Position numbers and translations under genes: made by a program. From the NCBI GenBank assembly GCA_013152925.1, contig JAADFK010000107.1, positions 1-49,327 on the forward strand: a stretch of 49,327 nucleotides of DNA, in the 5' to 3' direction. This stretch comes from Acidobacteriota bacterium (GTDB lineage Bacteria; Acidobacteriota; Thermoanaerobaculia; Thermoanaerobaculales; Sulfomarinibacteraceae). Of the stretch, positions 15,701 to 23,744 are shown one piece after another (position 1 is the stretch's first letter; each line of letters starts with the position of its first letter). Below the pieces are notes generated by a model. The model had not been told where the DNA came from. It did no database searches and was given only the letters and a program-made list of their open reading frames with translations.

Positions 15701-16163
15701 CGGCCACGTACTCGGCCCACGACGTGGCCGTTTCCCAGAGCCGGACACGCTCGAGCTCGAGCCATTCCGGAAGATGGTAGACCACGCCGCTGGGCGCGAC
15801 GATTTCGCGGCCCGAGGCCAGGCGCCGCGAGATCTCGTCGAAGAGCCACCGGACCACCGTCTCGGAGGTGGGGTCGGCCCCTTCGAAGAGCACAACCCGT
15901 TCGCTCATGGCCTCCACGGCCTCCCGGTGGGGGTCTCCGGCGTTGATCGCCACGGCGTGGTCCAGCTGGCGAACGAGCTCCAGAACCAGGGTCTTGAGGG
16001 CCTTGTAGTCGCAGACCATGTCGTTGTCGTCCAGGCGGTCCCCGCGCACGACCACCTCGATCCGCAACCGGTGCCCGTGGGGAAAGCGGCACCTCTCCCG
16101 GTGCTTGGACAGCCGGTGTGCGTACTCCGCTTCGAAAGTCTTGGCGATCCGGTAGTAACCCAA
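15690..16163 (-). CDS. queD: 6-carboxytetrahydropterin synthase (QueD/PTPS family)
   Basis: A 157-residue PTPS-fold enzyme. QueD converts dihydroneopterin triphosphate to 6-carboxytetrahydropterin, the second step to queuosine and other deazapurines. The zinc site is visible: a first His in YAHRL, then CRFPHGHRLRIEV, which contains the catalytic Cys and two His ligands. A later LDHAVAIN carries the catalytic His, and PTSETVVRWLF the substrate Glu. The start is TTG 16163 (residues LGYYRIAKTF...), nine bases after GGAGGGGG. No ATG or GTG fits, and upstream frames are non-coding. It is about 315 bases downstream of queE and translationally overlaps cerR. Confidence 0.88.
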   Translation of the reverse strand: MGYYRIAKTFEAEYAHRLSKHRERCRFPHGHRLRIEVVVRGDRLDDNDMVCDYKALKTLVLELVRQLDHAVAINAGDPHREAVEAMSERVVLFEGADPTSETVVRWLFDEISRRLASGREIVAPSGVVYHLPEWLELERVRLWETATSWAEYVADGG

Positions 16164-16478
16164 GGCAATCCCCCTCCGGCCCGGGCCCGAGCCCCGCCCG
16201 GAGGCGCAGTGTAGCGAATGTGCCGCCAAGGGCACAAGCGCATCACCCCGATGGCTCCACCCGGGCGATCCAGCGCAGGGCGGGGATACCCCCGGGCGTG
16301 GCCTCCCTCCCGGCCTTGAAGCTATGTTCCGGGGCACATTTCGCCGGATCGTGGATCGAAGAGAGAACAGAAGAACGGAAAAGAACAGTTTCCCCGTCGT
16401 TGTTGGAAGGCTGAGTGGTGCACCCTGCAGCGCCAAACCTGCCTTCAGGGACCGGCATCGTTCTCCCGCTCGCCCCGG
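16164..16478. other. Intergenic region between queE and queD
   Basis: About 315 bases with no supported gene. The queD-proximal end holds a candidate promoter (16208-16237) and the GGAGGGGG ribosome site. The queE-proximal half has no clear terminator. I looked for a preQ1-type riboswitch before queD and saw none. Confidence 0.4.
16208..16237 (-). promoter_or_regulatory. Candidate promoter of queD-cerR-spt-bcerS
   Basis: On the minus strand TTGTGC (16237-16232) and TACACT (16213-16208) are separated by 18 bases. Transcription would begin near 16201, leaving a 38-base leader with GGAGGGGG before the TTG start of queD. It would drive the whole ceramide operon. Confidence 0.45.
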
Positions 16479-17156
16479 TCAGACACCCCGGCCGCCGCCG
16501 AAGAGGTCAAGATGCAGGCGTGGGCCGAAGCGGAACCCGTGTTCCAGGCAAAGCGCAGCCACCCCGGGCGCGCGGTGGGCCAGCTCCTCACGGGTCCTGG
16601 CCTCGGGCATCAGGAAGACCCGGTCCCGGCGCGCCGCGGGAAGCGCCTCCAGGAGCTCCACGACCTCCGGCAGGTCTTCCGCCCCGCGGACGACGAACTT
16701 CAGCTGATGCTCCGGGAAGCGGACCAGCAGGCCACGCAACGGCTCCAGATCAGCCCGAATCCGCCGGTGACGTCTCCGCCAGGTGCCCCCGGGGTCAGAG
16801 TTGGAGGTCTTGGGCGAGACCGACAGCAGGTCGCACTCGAGCTCCGGCGCAAGGGTTCCCGCCGTCTCGACCGTCAGGTGCAGGCCTCGCTCCCTCAACG
16901 CGTGGCAGAGGGCGCCGAGCTCCCGTTGGAGCAGCGGCTCCCCCCCGGTCAGCACCACGTGGCGCACGCCCGAACCGGCGGCCTCGGCCACCAGCCCGGG
17001 AAACGGCCGGCGAGCCCCTTCCGGTTCCCACGAAGCGTACGGCGTGTCGCACCAGGCGCAGCGCAGGTTGCAGCCCGCCGTGCGGATGAAGAACGACGGC
17101 ACGCCGGCCAGGATCCCCTCCCCCTGCAAGCTGACGAAGGTCTCGGCCACGTACAT
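16479..17156 (-). CDS. queE: 7-carboxy-7-deazaguanine synthase, radical SAM
   Basis: A 225-residue radical SAM enzyme that converts 6-carboxytetrahydropterin to 7-carboxy-7-deazaguanine for queuosine. The N-terminal GEG and PSFFIRTAGCNLRC segment contains the cluster motif CNLRCAWC (Cys-x3-Cys-x2-Cys). A TGGEPLLQ motif follows at about residue 69 (the GGE binds SAM), with ETAGTL and SVSPKTSNSD after it. The chain is shorter than full-length radical SAM enzymes, as expected for QueE. The ATG has no Shine-Dalgarno but has TACGGT six bases upstream. queE lies 315 bases upstream of queD on the same strand, and tgt is elsewhere in the window. Confidence 0.93.
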   Translation of the reverse strand: MYVAETFVSLQGEGILAGVPSFFIRTAGCNLRCAWCDTPYASWEPEGARRPFPGLVAEAAGSGVRHVVLTGGEPLLQRELGALCHALRERGLHLTVETAGTLAPELECDLLSVSPKTSNSDPGGTWRRRHRRIRADLEPLRGLLVRFPEHQLKFVVRGAEDLPEVVELLEALPAARRDRVFLMPEARTREELAHRAPGVAALCLEHGFRFGPRLHLDLFGGGRGV

Positions 17157-17162
17157 GCCGCC

Positions 17163-17168
17163 ACCGTA
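17163..17168 (-). promoter_or_regulatory. Leaderless promoter -10 (TACGGT), queE
   Basis: TACGGT on the minus strand ends six bases before the queE ATG (17156), with GGCGGC between. There is no purine-rich ribosome site. TTGCAC is present further upstream but at about 20 bases, so a -35 is doubtful. Confidence 0.4.
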
Positions 17169-17325
17169 GCACGCACCATCGAAACACCGTGCAAGCCTGA
17201 CCAGGTTGGCTCACGGCGGCACGCTCGTCGATGGCAGCGACGGGCGAGACGCGCGAGCCCACCGAGGACATTGAAACAACGCAACCCTCATCCCGTCCAG
17301 GAGCAAACCCGCGTGGCCCACGTGC

Positions 17326-17357
17326 TCACTCCCGTTTCTCGTCTCTCGTCCATCCCC
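17326..17357 (-). repeat. Purine-rich intergenic tract
   Basis: The minus strand reads GTGAGGGGATGGACGAGAGA followed by CGAGAAACGGGAGTG, starting inside the last codons of the GT39 gene. It matches the wording of the tracts at 3466-3512 and 12216-12268. The rest of the 200-base gap up to queE shows nothing I can name. Confidence 0.35.
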
Positions 17358-18857
17358 TCACCCTTCGCCGTTTGCTTCCTCCACCCCCAGTCGCGTGAAC
17401 ACGCCCTCCGGCCTGAGCAGGTCCCGGCAGGAGAGGACCCTCAGGGTCCGGACGACCTCGCCGTTGCGAATGATCTCGATGGGTGCGTCCTCCGTGACGC
17501 TGGCAAAGATCTTCTGCAAGGGCTCCATCACGCCGTGCTTTTCCGTGACGAAGAGGAAGTCTCGCCCGCGCAGCTCCCCGGGCGGGTACCAGTAGAGGGA
17601 GGCCAGGCCGTGCTTGCCGCCGCGGACGTGGGCCAGCCGCGTGGGCAGGACACCACCCGACAGGAAGGCGAAGAGGTGCACCTTGGTGTAGCTGTCCGAC
17701 GCCATCATCTGGCCCGGCTCGAGGCGCTTCATGACCCTCATCGCCGCCTCGCGGTTGCCGATGACCTCGGCCAGCTTCTTGGTCGAAATGCGGGTGGGCC
17801 GGCCCCGGTAGGACCAGTGGACCGAAAGCAAGCGTTCAGGGTTGGCCAGAACCCAGCCGGCCGCCAGGGAGATCCCCAGGCTCATGACCAGGCCGGCGAT
17901 CAGAAGGGCCCGCCGTCCGCGGAAGGGCGTTAGGGCCAGCAGGGCCGCCGCCACCACGAGGCCGGGGCCTCCCCAATGTGCCCCCACCCGCTCACGGAGC
18001 GCCACGAGGCCGAAGGCCACGAAGGGCATGGCCGCGGCGACCAGGGCCGCAGTCCAGGCCGGGTCCCGGCGCTTCCAGCCCCGCCACCAGGCAATGGCCA
18101 GGGCGACCGCCACGAACGGCGTCGCCAGCAGCAGGTTGGCGCCGACAAACTCCAGGATGTACTTGAGGCCGATGGCATGCACCTGGTGCCGGCTCTCCAG
18201 CTGGAACGTGATGTTGTCCCAGTGATGCCGCGCGCCCCAGATCCAGACCGGCGCCGTCAGGGCGAAGGAGAGGGCGCCGGCCAGCCAGGGCGTGGAGGTC
18301 CGAAGCTGCCCCCGCATCTCCCGGTTCCACATGGCCGGCAGCAAGGCCGGCAGCACGAGAACCACTGGAAACTTGGCCAGGAAACCCAGGCCGGCCGCCA
18401 GGCCGAAGCCCCACCACGCACGCCGCTCACCCTGAGCCAGGGCCACGGCGGCCCAGGCGGCGCCGAGGTACGCGGTGGCCATGGCGATGTCGGTGGATGT
18501 GTAGAACGCACCGACGAAGAACAGCGGCATGGCGTGCAGGGCCACGTAGGCCCACGAGGCCTCGCGCTCGTCACCTCCGAGACGCCGGATCAGTCCCAGG
18601 AGGAAGATCCCAGCCAGGAGGCTCGAAAGCACGGCCGGGGCCCGCACCGCCAGGCGAGTCTCCCCGAAGGCCATGCGAAACGGCACCATGGCCCAGATGA
18701 CCAGGGGAGGCTGGTCGAAGTACGACCAGTCCAGATGCCGCGAGCAGTCCCAGTAGTACGCCTCGTCCCCCGAGAGGGGGATGGAGGCCGCCAGGATCAC
18801 GTGGAGCACGAGAAAGCCCAGCAGAAAGAGCCAGAACCAGCGCCGGGTCGCCCGCAT
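17358..18857 (-). CDS. Glycosyltransferase family 39 (ArnT/PMT-like) membrane protein
   Basis: A 499-residue membrane glycosyltransferase with roughly ten hydrophobic segments. The N-terminal periplasmic loop holds the GT39/GT83 signature SGDEAYYWDCSRHLDWSYFDQPPLV, whose Asp-Glu pair is catalytic. Such enzymes take a sugar from a polyprenyl-phosphate donor and attach it to lipid A, protein or glycan on the outer face of the inner membrane. The last 140 residues (from about RISTKKLAE) form a soluble periplasmic tail. The ATG at 18857 is chosen; a GTG at 18866 would overlap the upstream GT2 stop (GTGA) and is possible. The pairing with a DPM1-like GT2 directly upstream fits donor synthesis plus transfer. 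Confidence 0.82.
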   Translation of the reverse strand: MRATRRWFWLFLLGFLVLHVILAASIPLSGDEAYYWDCSRHLDWSYFDQPPLVIWAMVPFRMAFGETRLAVRAPAVLSSLLAGIFLLGLIRRLGGDEREASWAYVALHAMPLFFVGAFYTSTDIAMATAYLGAAWAAVALAQGERRAWWGFGLAAGLGFLAKFPVVLVLPALLPAMWNREMRGQLRTSTPWLAGALSFALTAPVWIWGARHHWDNITFQLESRHQVHAIGLKYILEFVGANLLLATPFVAVALAIAWWRGWKRRDPAWTAALVAAAMPFVAFGLVALRERVGAHWGGPGLVVAAALLALTPFRGRRALLIAGLVMSLGISLAAGWVLANPERLLSVHWSYRGRPTRISTKKLAEVIGNREAAMRVMKRLEPGQMMASDSYTKVHLFAFLSGGVLPTRLAHVRGGKHGLASLYWYPPGELRGRDFLFVTEKHGVMEPLQKIFASVTEDAPIEIIRNGEVVRTLRVLSCRDLLRPEGVFTRLGVEEANGEG

Positions 18858-18862
18858 GCCGG

Positions 18863-19618
18863 TCACTGCCCGAGGCTGCGCCTCAGCCGCCACAGCTCCC
18901 TCAGGGTCTCCGTGATGGTGGAGAGCTTGACCGTGGTGCTCCCCTTCTCCCGGGGCCGGTGGGTCACCCCAACCTGTGCCCAGCTCAGCCCGGCCCGCTT
19001 GGCACGGGCGTAGAGCTCCGCATCGATGAGAAAGCCGTCCGAAGACAGGTGCACCTTCTCGAAGAAGGACTTCCTGAACAGCTTGAAGGCGCAGTTGACG
19101 TCCCGCATCGTCACGCCGAGCACCCACGACTGGAGCCGGTTGTAGGTGGCCGAGGTCAGCAGGCGGATCCACGGGTCCTGGCGATCGATCCGGTAGCCCG
19201 CCACCATGTCGTGATCGGCAAGCAGCGGGTAGAGCCGCGAGATCTCGTTGAGATCGAACTGGGCGTCGGCGTCGGTATAGAAGATCGCCCCGTACCGCGC
19301 CTCGGTAAATCCCCGGATCAGCGCCTTGGTGTAGCCCTGGTTCGGGCGCTGGGTGGCGGCCCAAACGCGAGGGTCACGCTCGTGCTGCTCGGCGATGATC
19401 CCGGGGGTCCGGTCGGTGGAGCCGTCGTCCACCACGATCAGCTCCCACCGTTCACACTGGCTCTCGAGGGCGTCCACGGCCTCCCCGATGGCGATGGGGA
19501 GGATCTCCTCCTCGTTGTAGGCGGGCATCACCGCCGAGAGCTCGGGGATCGGCTTGCCCCTCCCGCTGGAAGAGCCCTCGTCCACCGCTGTCACAGGCCC
19601 CTGGCCGGTTTCGTCCAC
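18863..19618 (-). CDS. Family 2 glycosyltransferase, DPM1/polyprenyl-phosphate type
   Basis: A 251-residue cytosolic-face GT-A glycosyltransferase. The ELSAVMPAYNEEEIL start of the fold is near residue 26, IVVDDGSTDRT binds the nucleotide sugar near residue 61, and FYTDADAQFDLNE holds the Asp-x-Asp metal motif near 112. MRDVNCAFKLFRK and the C-terminal GSTTVKLS resemble polyprenyl-phosphate glycosyltransferases, which load a sugar on undecaprenyl phosphate. There is no C-terminal membrane helix. The start is GTG 19618, with TACAAT (extended TGATACAAT) six bases upstream and no ribosome site; a GTG eight codons in is an alternative. It is followed at once by the GT39 gene. Confidence 0.85.
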   Translation of the reverse strand: MDETGQGPVTAVDEGSSSGRGKPIPELSAVMPAYNEEEILPIAIGEAVDALESQCERWELIVVDDGSTDRTPGIIAEQHERDPRVWAATQRPNQGYTKALIRGFTEARYGAIFYTDADAQFDLNEISRLYPLLADHDMVAGYRIDRQDPWIRLLTSATYNRLQSWVLGVTMRDVNCAFKLFRKSFFEKVHLSSDGFLIDAELYARAKRAGLSWAQVGVTHRPREKGSTTVKLSTITETLRELWRLRRSLGQ

Positions 19619-19624
19619 CGGGAG

Positions 19625-19630
19625 ATTGTA
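19625..19630 (-). promoter_or_regulatory. Leaderless extended -10 promoter (TGATACAAT), GT2 gene
   Basis: TACAAT, with TGA directly before it, ends six bases upstream of the GTG at 19618. It sits in the 12-base gap after the 2-hydroxyacid dehydrogenase stop. The match to an extended -10 is close and there is no Shine-Dalgarno (CTCCCG lies between). It would give the GT2/GT39 pair its own start inside the longer operon. Confidence 0.5.
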
Positions 19631-20587
19631 TCAGGAGCGCCCGCGGACCACGGGGGCCGGTGGTTCCCGGCCATCCAGGACAGCCTCCACGTTGGCCGCC
19701 GCCAGATCGGCCATGGCGCTCCGGGTCTCCACCGTCGCCGAGCCCATGTGAGGCAGCAGGACAACGTTGTCCAGACCGAGAAGGTCCTGGTGAACGGCGG
19801 GCTCGTGCTCGTAGACGTCGAGGCCCGCACCTCCCAGGTGTCCCTCTGCCAGCAACCGGGCCAGCGCCGCCTCGTCCACGATGGGGCCGCGGGCCGTGTT
19901 GACGAGGAAGGCCCCGCGCGGCAGGAGCCGCAGACGGTCTTCGTCCAGAAGGTGGTGTGTTTCGGGCGTCAGGGGACAGTGGAGGCTGAGCACGTCGGAG
20001 GAGCGCAGCAAGGTCTCCAGATCCACCTGCCGGCCCAGGTCGTCCCGGACCGGCCGGCGGCTCGTGAAGACCACGCCCATGCCGAAGGCCCCCGCCCGCC
20101 GGGCGACCGCCCTCCCGATCCGCCCGTAACCCAGGATTCCGAGAGTCTTTCCCGCCAGGCCGCGGCCCAGGAGCAGATCGGGCTTCCAGCCGTGGAACCG
20201 GCCGGCCCGCACCATGGCGTCGCCCTCGATCACGCGCCGGGTGACGGCGAGGATCAGGGCCCAGGCCAGGTCGGCCGTGGCTCCGGTCAGCACCTCGGGG
20301 GTGTTGGTCACCCAGATCCCCAGCCGCCGGGCCGCCTCGAGATCGATGTTGTCGTACCCGACGGCGTAGTTGGCGACGATCCTCAGCTGCGGACAGCTCT
20401 CCAGGACCCGCGCCGTCACGGGATCGGCCAGCAGCGTGATGACAGCGGCGGCATCGCCGATCAAGCGGATGAGCTCGTCCTCGCGGAGATCACCGGGCGC
20501 CTCCCGGATGCGGACGGGCCAGCGGCGGCCCAGCCTTTGGAGCGCGTCCCCAGGCAACGGCGAGGTGACGGCGATCTTCAGTCTCAC
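19631..20587 (-). CDS. D-isomer-specific 2-hydroxyacid dehydrogenase (glyoxylate/hydroxypyruvate reductase-like)
   Basis: A 318-residue cytoplasmic NAD(P)-dependent enzyme that reduces 2-oxo acids such as glyoxylate or hydroxypyruvate. Family landmarks are VANYAVGYDNIDL (residue about 91), TGATADLAWALIL, the nucleotide-binding LGILGYGRIGRAVARRA, LHCPLTPETHHLL, NTARGPIVDE (catalytic Arg), GLDVYEHEP (catalytic Glu) and LLPHMGSAT (catalytic His). This set is closest to the GyaR/GhrB group. The start is GTG 20587, overlapping the stop of the upstream gene (GTGA) with GGAGGG before it. The physiological substrate is not fixed by sequence. Confidence 0.9.
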   Translation of the reverse strand: MRLKIAVTSPLPGDALQRLGRRWPVRIREAPGDLREDELIRLIGDAAAVITLLADPVTARVLESCPQLRIVANYAVGYDNIDLEAARRLGIWVTNTPEVLTGATADLAWALILAVTRRVIEGDAMVRAGRFHGWKPDLLLGRGLAGKTLGILGYGRIGRAVARRAGAFGMGVVFTSRRPVRDDLGRQVDLETLLRSSDVLSLHCPLTPETHHLLDEDRLRLLPRGAFLVNTARGPIVDEAALARLLAEGHLGGAGLDVYEHEPAVHQDLLGLDNVVLLPHMGSATVETRSAMADLAAANVEAVLDGREPPAPVVRGRS

Positions 20588-22977
20588 CAGCCCTCCACCG
20601 GTGCGAGAAACTCCACGATGAGCTTTTCCAGCGGCATCTCGGCGGTCTCGACGACCCGGCCCAGCTCCTGTCCGTCGGCATCGAGGACGACGATGGTCGG
20701 GACCCGCTCGGCCTTGCGGTTGGGTAGCAATCCCTCGTGAATGAGTCCGCGGTCGACCACGAGCGTGTGGTCGACGCCCACGAGATCGAGCTTGAAATGG
20801 TCGCCACCCACCGTGTCCAGGATCTTTCTGAGGCGTGGCACCTCACGCTCCGAGTCCGAGCACCAGGACCCCAGCACGGTGACGATCCGGTAGCTGCCGG
20901 TGGCCGCCCGGAGCTCCTTGATCGCCCCGGGGTCCGGCGTGTAGGATTCGTAGGATTCCTTCCAGCCCGGGACGGTTTCCAGATCCTTCCAGCTGAGCTT
21001 GCCCACCAGGTAGGGAACCGGAGGCGGCGGTTCGCTGCCGCTGGCCGTCTCGACCTTCCGGATGACATCGCCCACCTGGATCCGCTCGGCCACGTTGTGA
21101 CCCCGCACCAGCTCGGCGAAGTTGGTGTAGTGCCCCGTCAGGTGATCGGCCGGCATCAGCGTGACGAAGACCTGGCACCCGCCGGTGTCGGGGCCGGAGG
21201 TGGCGATCCCGGCTCGCCAGGAATCGAAGGGCATCAGCGAGACCTCGTCGGCCAGGCCGAAGCCGGGGCCTCCCCAGCCGTCGCCGCGCGGATCGCCCCC
21301 CTGGATCACGAAGTTCGGGACAACCCGGTGGAAGGTCAAACCGTCGTAGAACCCTTCCCTGGCCAGGTTCCACACCTCCCGGGCCGTGATGGGGGCGTGC
21401 CGCGTGTCCAGCTTCAGCCGGAGCGTTCCGCGGACCGTTACCAGGTCGATCCAGTGGGGCTCCTTCATCCACTCGGCGAGATCGGTGTACCAGCGGGCGT
21501 TGTGCCGTGCCTCCCGCGGTGGCAGCACGGCCTCCAGACCCAGCCGGCGGGCGGCCCAGACCAGTTGGGCCTGCACCGCCCAGTCGGGGTCCTTCAGGGC
21601 CGTGGACAGCACTTCTTGCCGTCCCTCCGCCGGACTTCCCTCGAGGGCCAGCTTGAACGCAGTGGCCCGCGCATCGGGCAGGGTGTCCCCGGCCCAGGAC
21701 TTCGCCAACTTCAGCAGTGCGGCCGGCGATGGGACGGCCTCCCGCCGCGCGAGCAGATCCAGGGCCTGGGCCCGGACCGCGGGGTCCTTCCGCACGAGGA
21801 GAGACCGCAGCTGTTGCGGAGCCGGCAGGCGGCTCGCCGAATCCGAGGCCTCGAGCCAGGCCAGAATGGTCCCATCGTCACCGGCCAGGACCCTGGCCTC
21901 CAGGGCGTTCCCGGGCTTGCCGTCGACCCACGGAACGGCCGCCGCGGCGGCCCGGCGCCGCCAGCGGTCCTTCGAGGCCAGCCAGGTCCCGATCCGTTCA
22001 ACGACGCCGCTCATCCCCCGGCGGGCCATGGCCGCCAGGGCCTGGGAAGCGGGCCACGGCTCCGGTCCCTCCACCGCCGCGGCCAGCTCCCCCTCGTCGG
22101 GAACCTCGGCATGGGCACCGAGGGCGCGAATGGCCTCCACACGGAGCGCGGGCCAGCTCGATCGAACACAGTCCACAAGCGCGGCACGCCGCTGGGGCGG
22201 AACGGCCCTGCGGTCCGCGGCGAGGACGCCGCATGCCGCCGCCCGCACGCGCCAGTCCGGGTCTCCCAGGGCCCGGAGGACGACGGCACGATCCGCATCC
22301 ACCAAGACGCCCCGGACCAACCCCCGGAGCGCCGTGGCGCGAATCACCGGCTCGGCGTCGGCCGCCAGCCGGCGGAGCGGCCGAACCGGTGCTGCGCCGC
22401 TGCGCGCCAGCGAGTAGGCAGCGGCACGCCGCAGAAGCGGGTCCTTGTCACCGGCGTGCTGTACCGCCAGGCTCTCCCAGCTACCGGCTGGAAGGCGCCA
22501 CAGGTTGGCCAGTCCAACTTCCAGGACCGGGCCGGCCTTCTCCTTGCGGAGCGCCTCCACCAGGGGGCCGCCCAGCTCCTCCCCCAGCTGCGCCGCCGCC
22601 CAGACCGCGCCGTCGCGAACCAGCGGAGAGCTGGAGGCCAGGCCACCACGGATCAGGTTGGCCGCCGGTTTTCCGATTCGTGCCGCGGCGATCATCACCT
22701 CGTACTGGACGGAGGGATCGCGGTCCTGAACGAAACGGGCCAGGTTGGCCACGTCCCGCGGATTCCCGGCGACCTCGAGGACTCGGATGGCCAGCCGCCG
22801 GATCCCGGGGTCCGGGTAGGCGAAGGTGCCGCCGCGGAGCTTCGCCGGCAACGCACCCGTGTCCAGCGCCTCCAGAAGGGCCGCCCGCAGGCTGTCGTTG
22901 GAAGCCGCCGCGCACACCGGGGAAACGGCGGCCAGAACAAGCGTCAGAACGAAGACGACGAGACCATTCTTGGACAT
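20584..22977 (-). CDS. Secreted HEAT-repeat, cyclophilin and thioredoxin-like fusion protein
   Basis: A 797-residue exported protein. Residues 1 to about 25 form a signal peptide (FVLTLVLAAVSPVCAAA). About 30-500 is a long array of HEAT-type helical repeats, with recurring words such as VRAAACGVLA and DPDWAVQAQLV. About 510-650 is a cyclophilin peptidyl-prolyl isomerase: LTFHRVVPNFVIQGGDPRGDG, then GTSGP-like ATSGPDTGGCQVFVTL and HLTGHYTNFAELVRG. About 690-797 is a thioredoxin fold whose redox site reads GSWCSDSEREVP, so the second Cys is Ser. It would be a periplasmic folding protein with scaffold, isomerase and monothiol parts. The start ATG 22977 follows GGAGGAAGC. It is coupled to the downstream dehydrogenase. 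The combination of domains is unusual. Confidence 0.82.
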   Translation of the reverse strand: MSKNGLVVFVLTLVLAAVSPVCAAASNDSLRAALLEALDTGALPAKLRGGTFAYPDPGIRRLAIRVLEVAGNPRDVANLARFVQDRDPSVQYEVMIAAARIGKPAANLIRGGLASSSPLVRDGAVWAAAQLGEELGGPLVEALRKEKAGPVLEVGLANLWRLPAGSWESLAVQHAGDKDPLLRRAAAYSLARSGAAPVRPLRRLAADAEPVIRATALRGLVRGVLVDADRAVVLRALGDPDWRVRAAACGVLAADRRAVPPQRRAALVDCVRSSWPALRVEAIRALGAHAEVPDEGELAAAVEGPEPWPASQALAAMARRGMSGVVERIGTWLASKDRWRRRAAAAAVPWVDGKPGNALEARVLAGDDGTILAWLEASDSASRLPAPQQLRSLLVRKDPAVRAQALDLLARREAVPSPAALLKLAKSWAGDTLPDARATAFKLALEGSPAEGRQEVLSTALKDPDWAVQAQLVWAARRLGLEAVLPPREARHNARWYTDLAEWMKEPHWIDLVTVRGTLRLKLDTRHAPITAREVWNLAREGFYDGLTFHRVVPNFVIQGGDPRGDGWGGPGFGLADEVSLMPFDSWRAGIATSGPDTGGCQVFVTLMPADHLTGHYTNFAELVRGHNVAERIQVGDVIRKVETASGSEPPPPVPYLVGKLSWKDLETVPGWKESYESYTPDPGAIKELRAATGSYRIVTVLGSWCSDSEREVPRLRKILDTVGGDHFKLDLVGVDHTLVVDRGLIHEGLLPNRKAERVPTIVVLDADGQELGRVVETAEMPLEKLIVEFLAPVEGW

Positions 22978-22988
22978 GCTTCCTCCGC

Positions 22989-23744
22989 TCAGGCGCCGAA
23001 GAGCAACCGGTCGCCCAGGACCGGCGGCAACCCCGCCTGGTGAATTCGCCGGCGCGCCGCCTCCACCGGGTACTCCACCCGGTAGTGGTACAGCCGGCGG
23101 CGATCGTGATCGTAGATGGCGTACGCCGCCCTGGGATCCCGGTCCCTGGCCTGGCCGACGGAGCCGGGATTGATCAGGTACCGGTTGTCCGGCTCCAGGT
23201 CGAGGACCGTGCGCCGTCCCGCCAGGAGCCGGGCCTGGAGGATGTCGTGGCCGTCTCCAGGCCTGAGCTCGAAGAGCGAGGGCACGTGGGTGTGCCCGAA
23301 GAGGATGACGGAGGCCTGGGTCGAAAGAAGGCTCGCCTGGGCGTCGTGGACCGCGAAGAGGTACTCGTCCTCGTCCAGGAGAGAGCCATGGCAGATGACC
23401 AGCCCCCTCTCCACCTCCGCGGGCCCCTCGGGAAGATCCCGCAGGTAGGCCAGGTTCCGCGGGCTCAGCCGGCGATGGGTCCACTCGGAGGCCTCGCGGG
23501 CGTAGCGGTTGAAGGTCTCCGCCGTATCCAGGCCGGAGCAGACACGGTCGTGGTTCCCCCGGATTGCCACCACCTTCTGCCCAAGCGAACGCAGCCAGTC
23601 CACCACCAGGTTGGGCGAGGCGCCGTAGCCGACGGCATCGCCGAGGAAGAGCACACGGCCGTACCGCTTCCGCCGCGCATGCCGCAACACCGCCTGAAGC
23701 GCCTCCCAGTTGCCGTGGACGTCGCTGATCACCAGGTAGCGCAT
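22989..23744 (-). CDS. Calcineurin-like metallophosphoesterase (YfcE/MJ0936-like)
   Basis: A 251-residue cytoplasmic phosphoesterase. The dimetal site motifs appear in order: SDVHGN (residue 7), FLGDAVGYG (Asp and Gly of the second motif, about 33), IRGNHD (about 61), VICHGSL (about 112) and FGHTHVP (about 143). A GSVGQARDRDPRAAYAIYD segment closes the family fold. It resembles the diadenosine-tetraphosphatase/YfcE-like phosphodiesterases, but the substrate is not defined. The ATG at 23744 overlaps the aroK stop as TGATG. The frame runs on upstream through aroK sequence and that part is not real. Confidence 0.88.
   Translation of the reverse strand: MRYLVISDVHGNWEALQAVLRHARRKRYGRVLFLGDAVGYGASPNLVVDWLRSLGQKVVAIRGNHDRVCSGLDTAETFNRYAREASEWTHRRLSPRNLAYLRDLPEGPAEVERGLVICHGSLLDEDEYLFAVHDAQASLLSTQASVILFGHTHVPSLFELRPGDGHDILQARLLAGRRTVLDLEPDNRYLINPGSVGQARDRDPRAAYAIYDHDRRRLYHYRVEYPVEAARRRIHQAGLPPVLGDRLLFGA

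Noticed and set aside
16164-16478. preQ1 riboswitch before queD
   Set aside because: I looked for the small pseudoknot pattern and an A-rich tail and saw none; a promoter and ribosome site explain the region.
20737-23043. A 768-codon open frame on the plus strand opposite the HEAT fusion gene
   Set aside because: It has no start signal or domain and is a mirror of strong third-position GC in the real gene.
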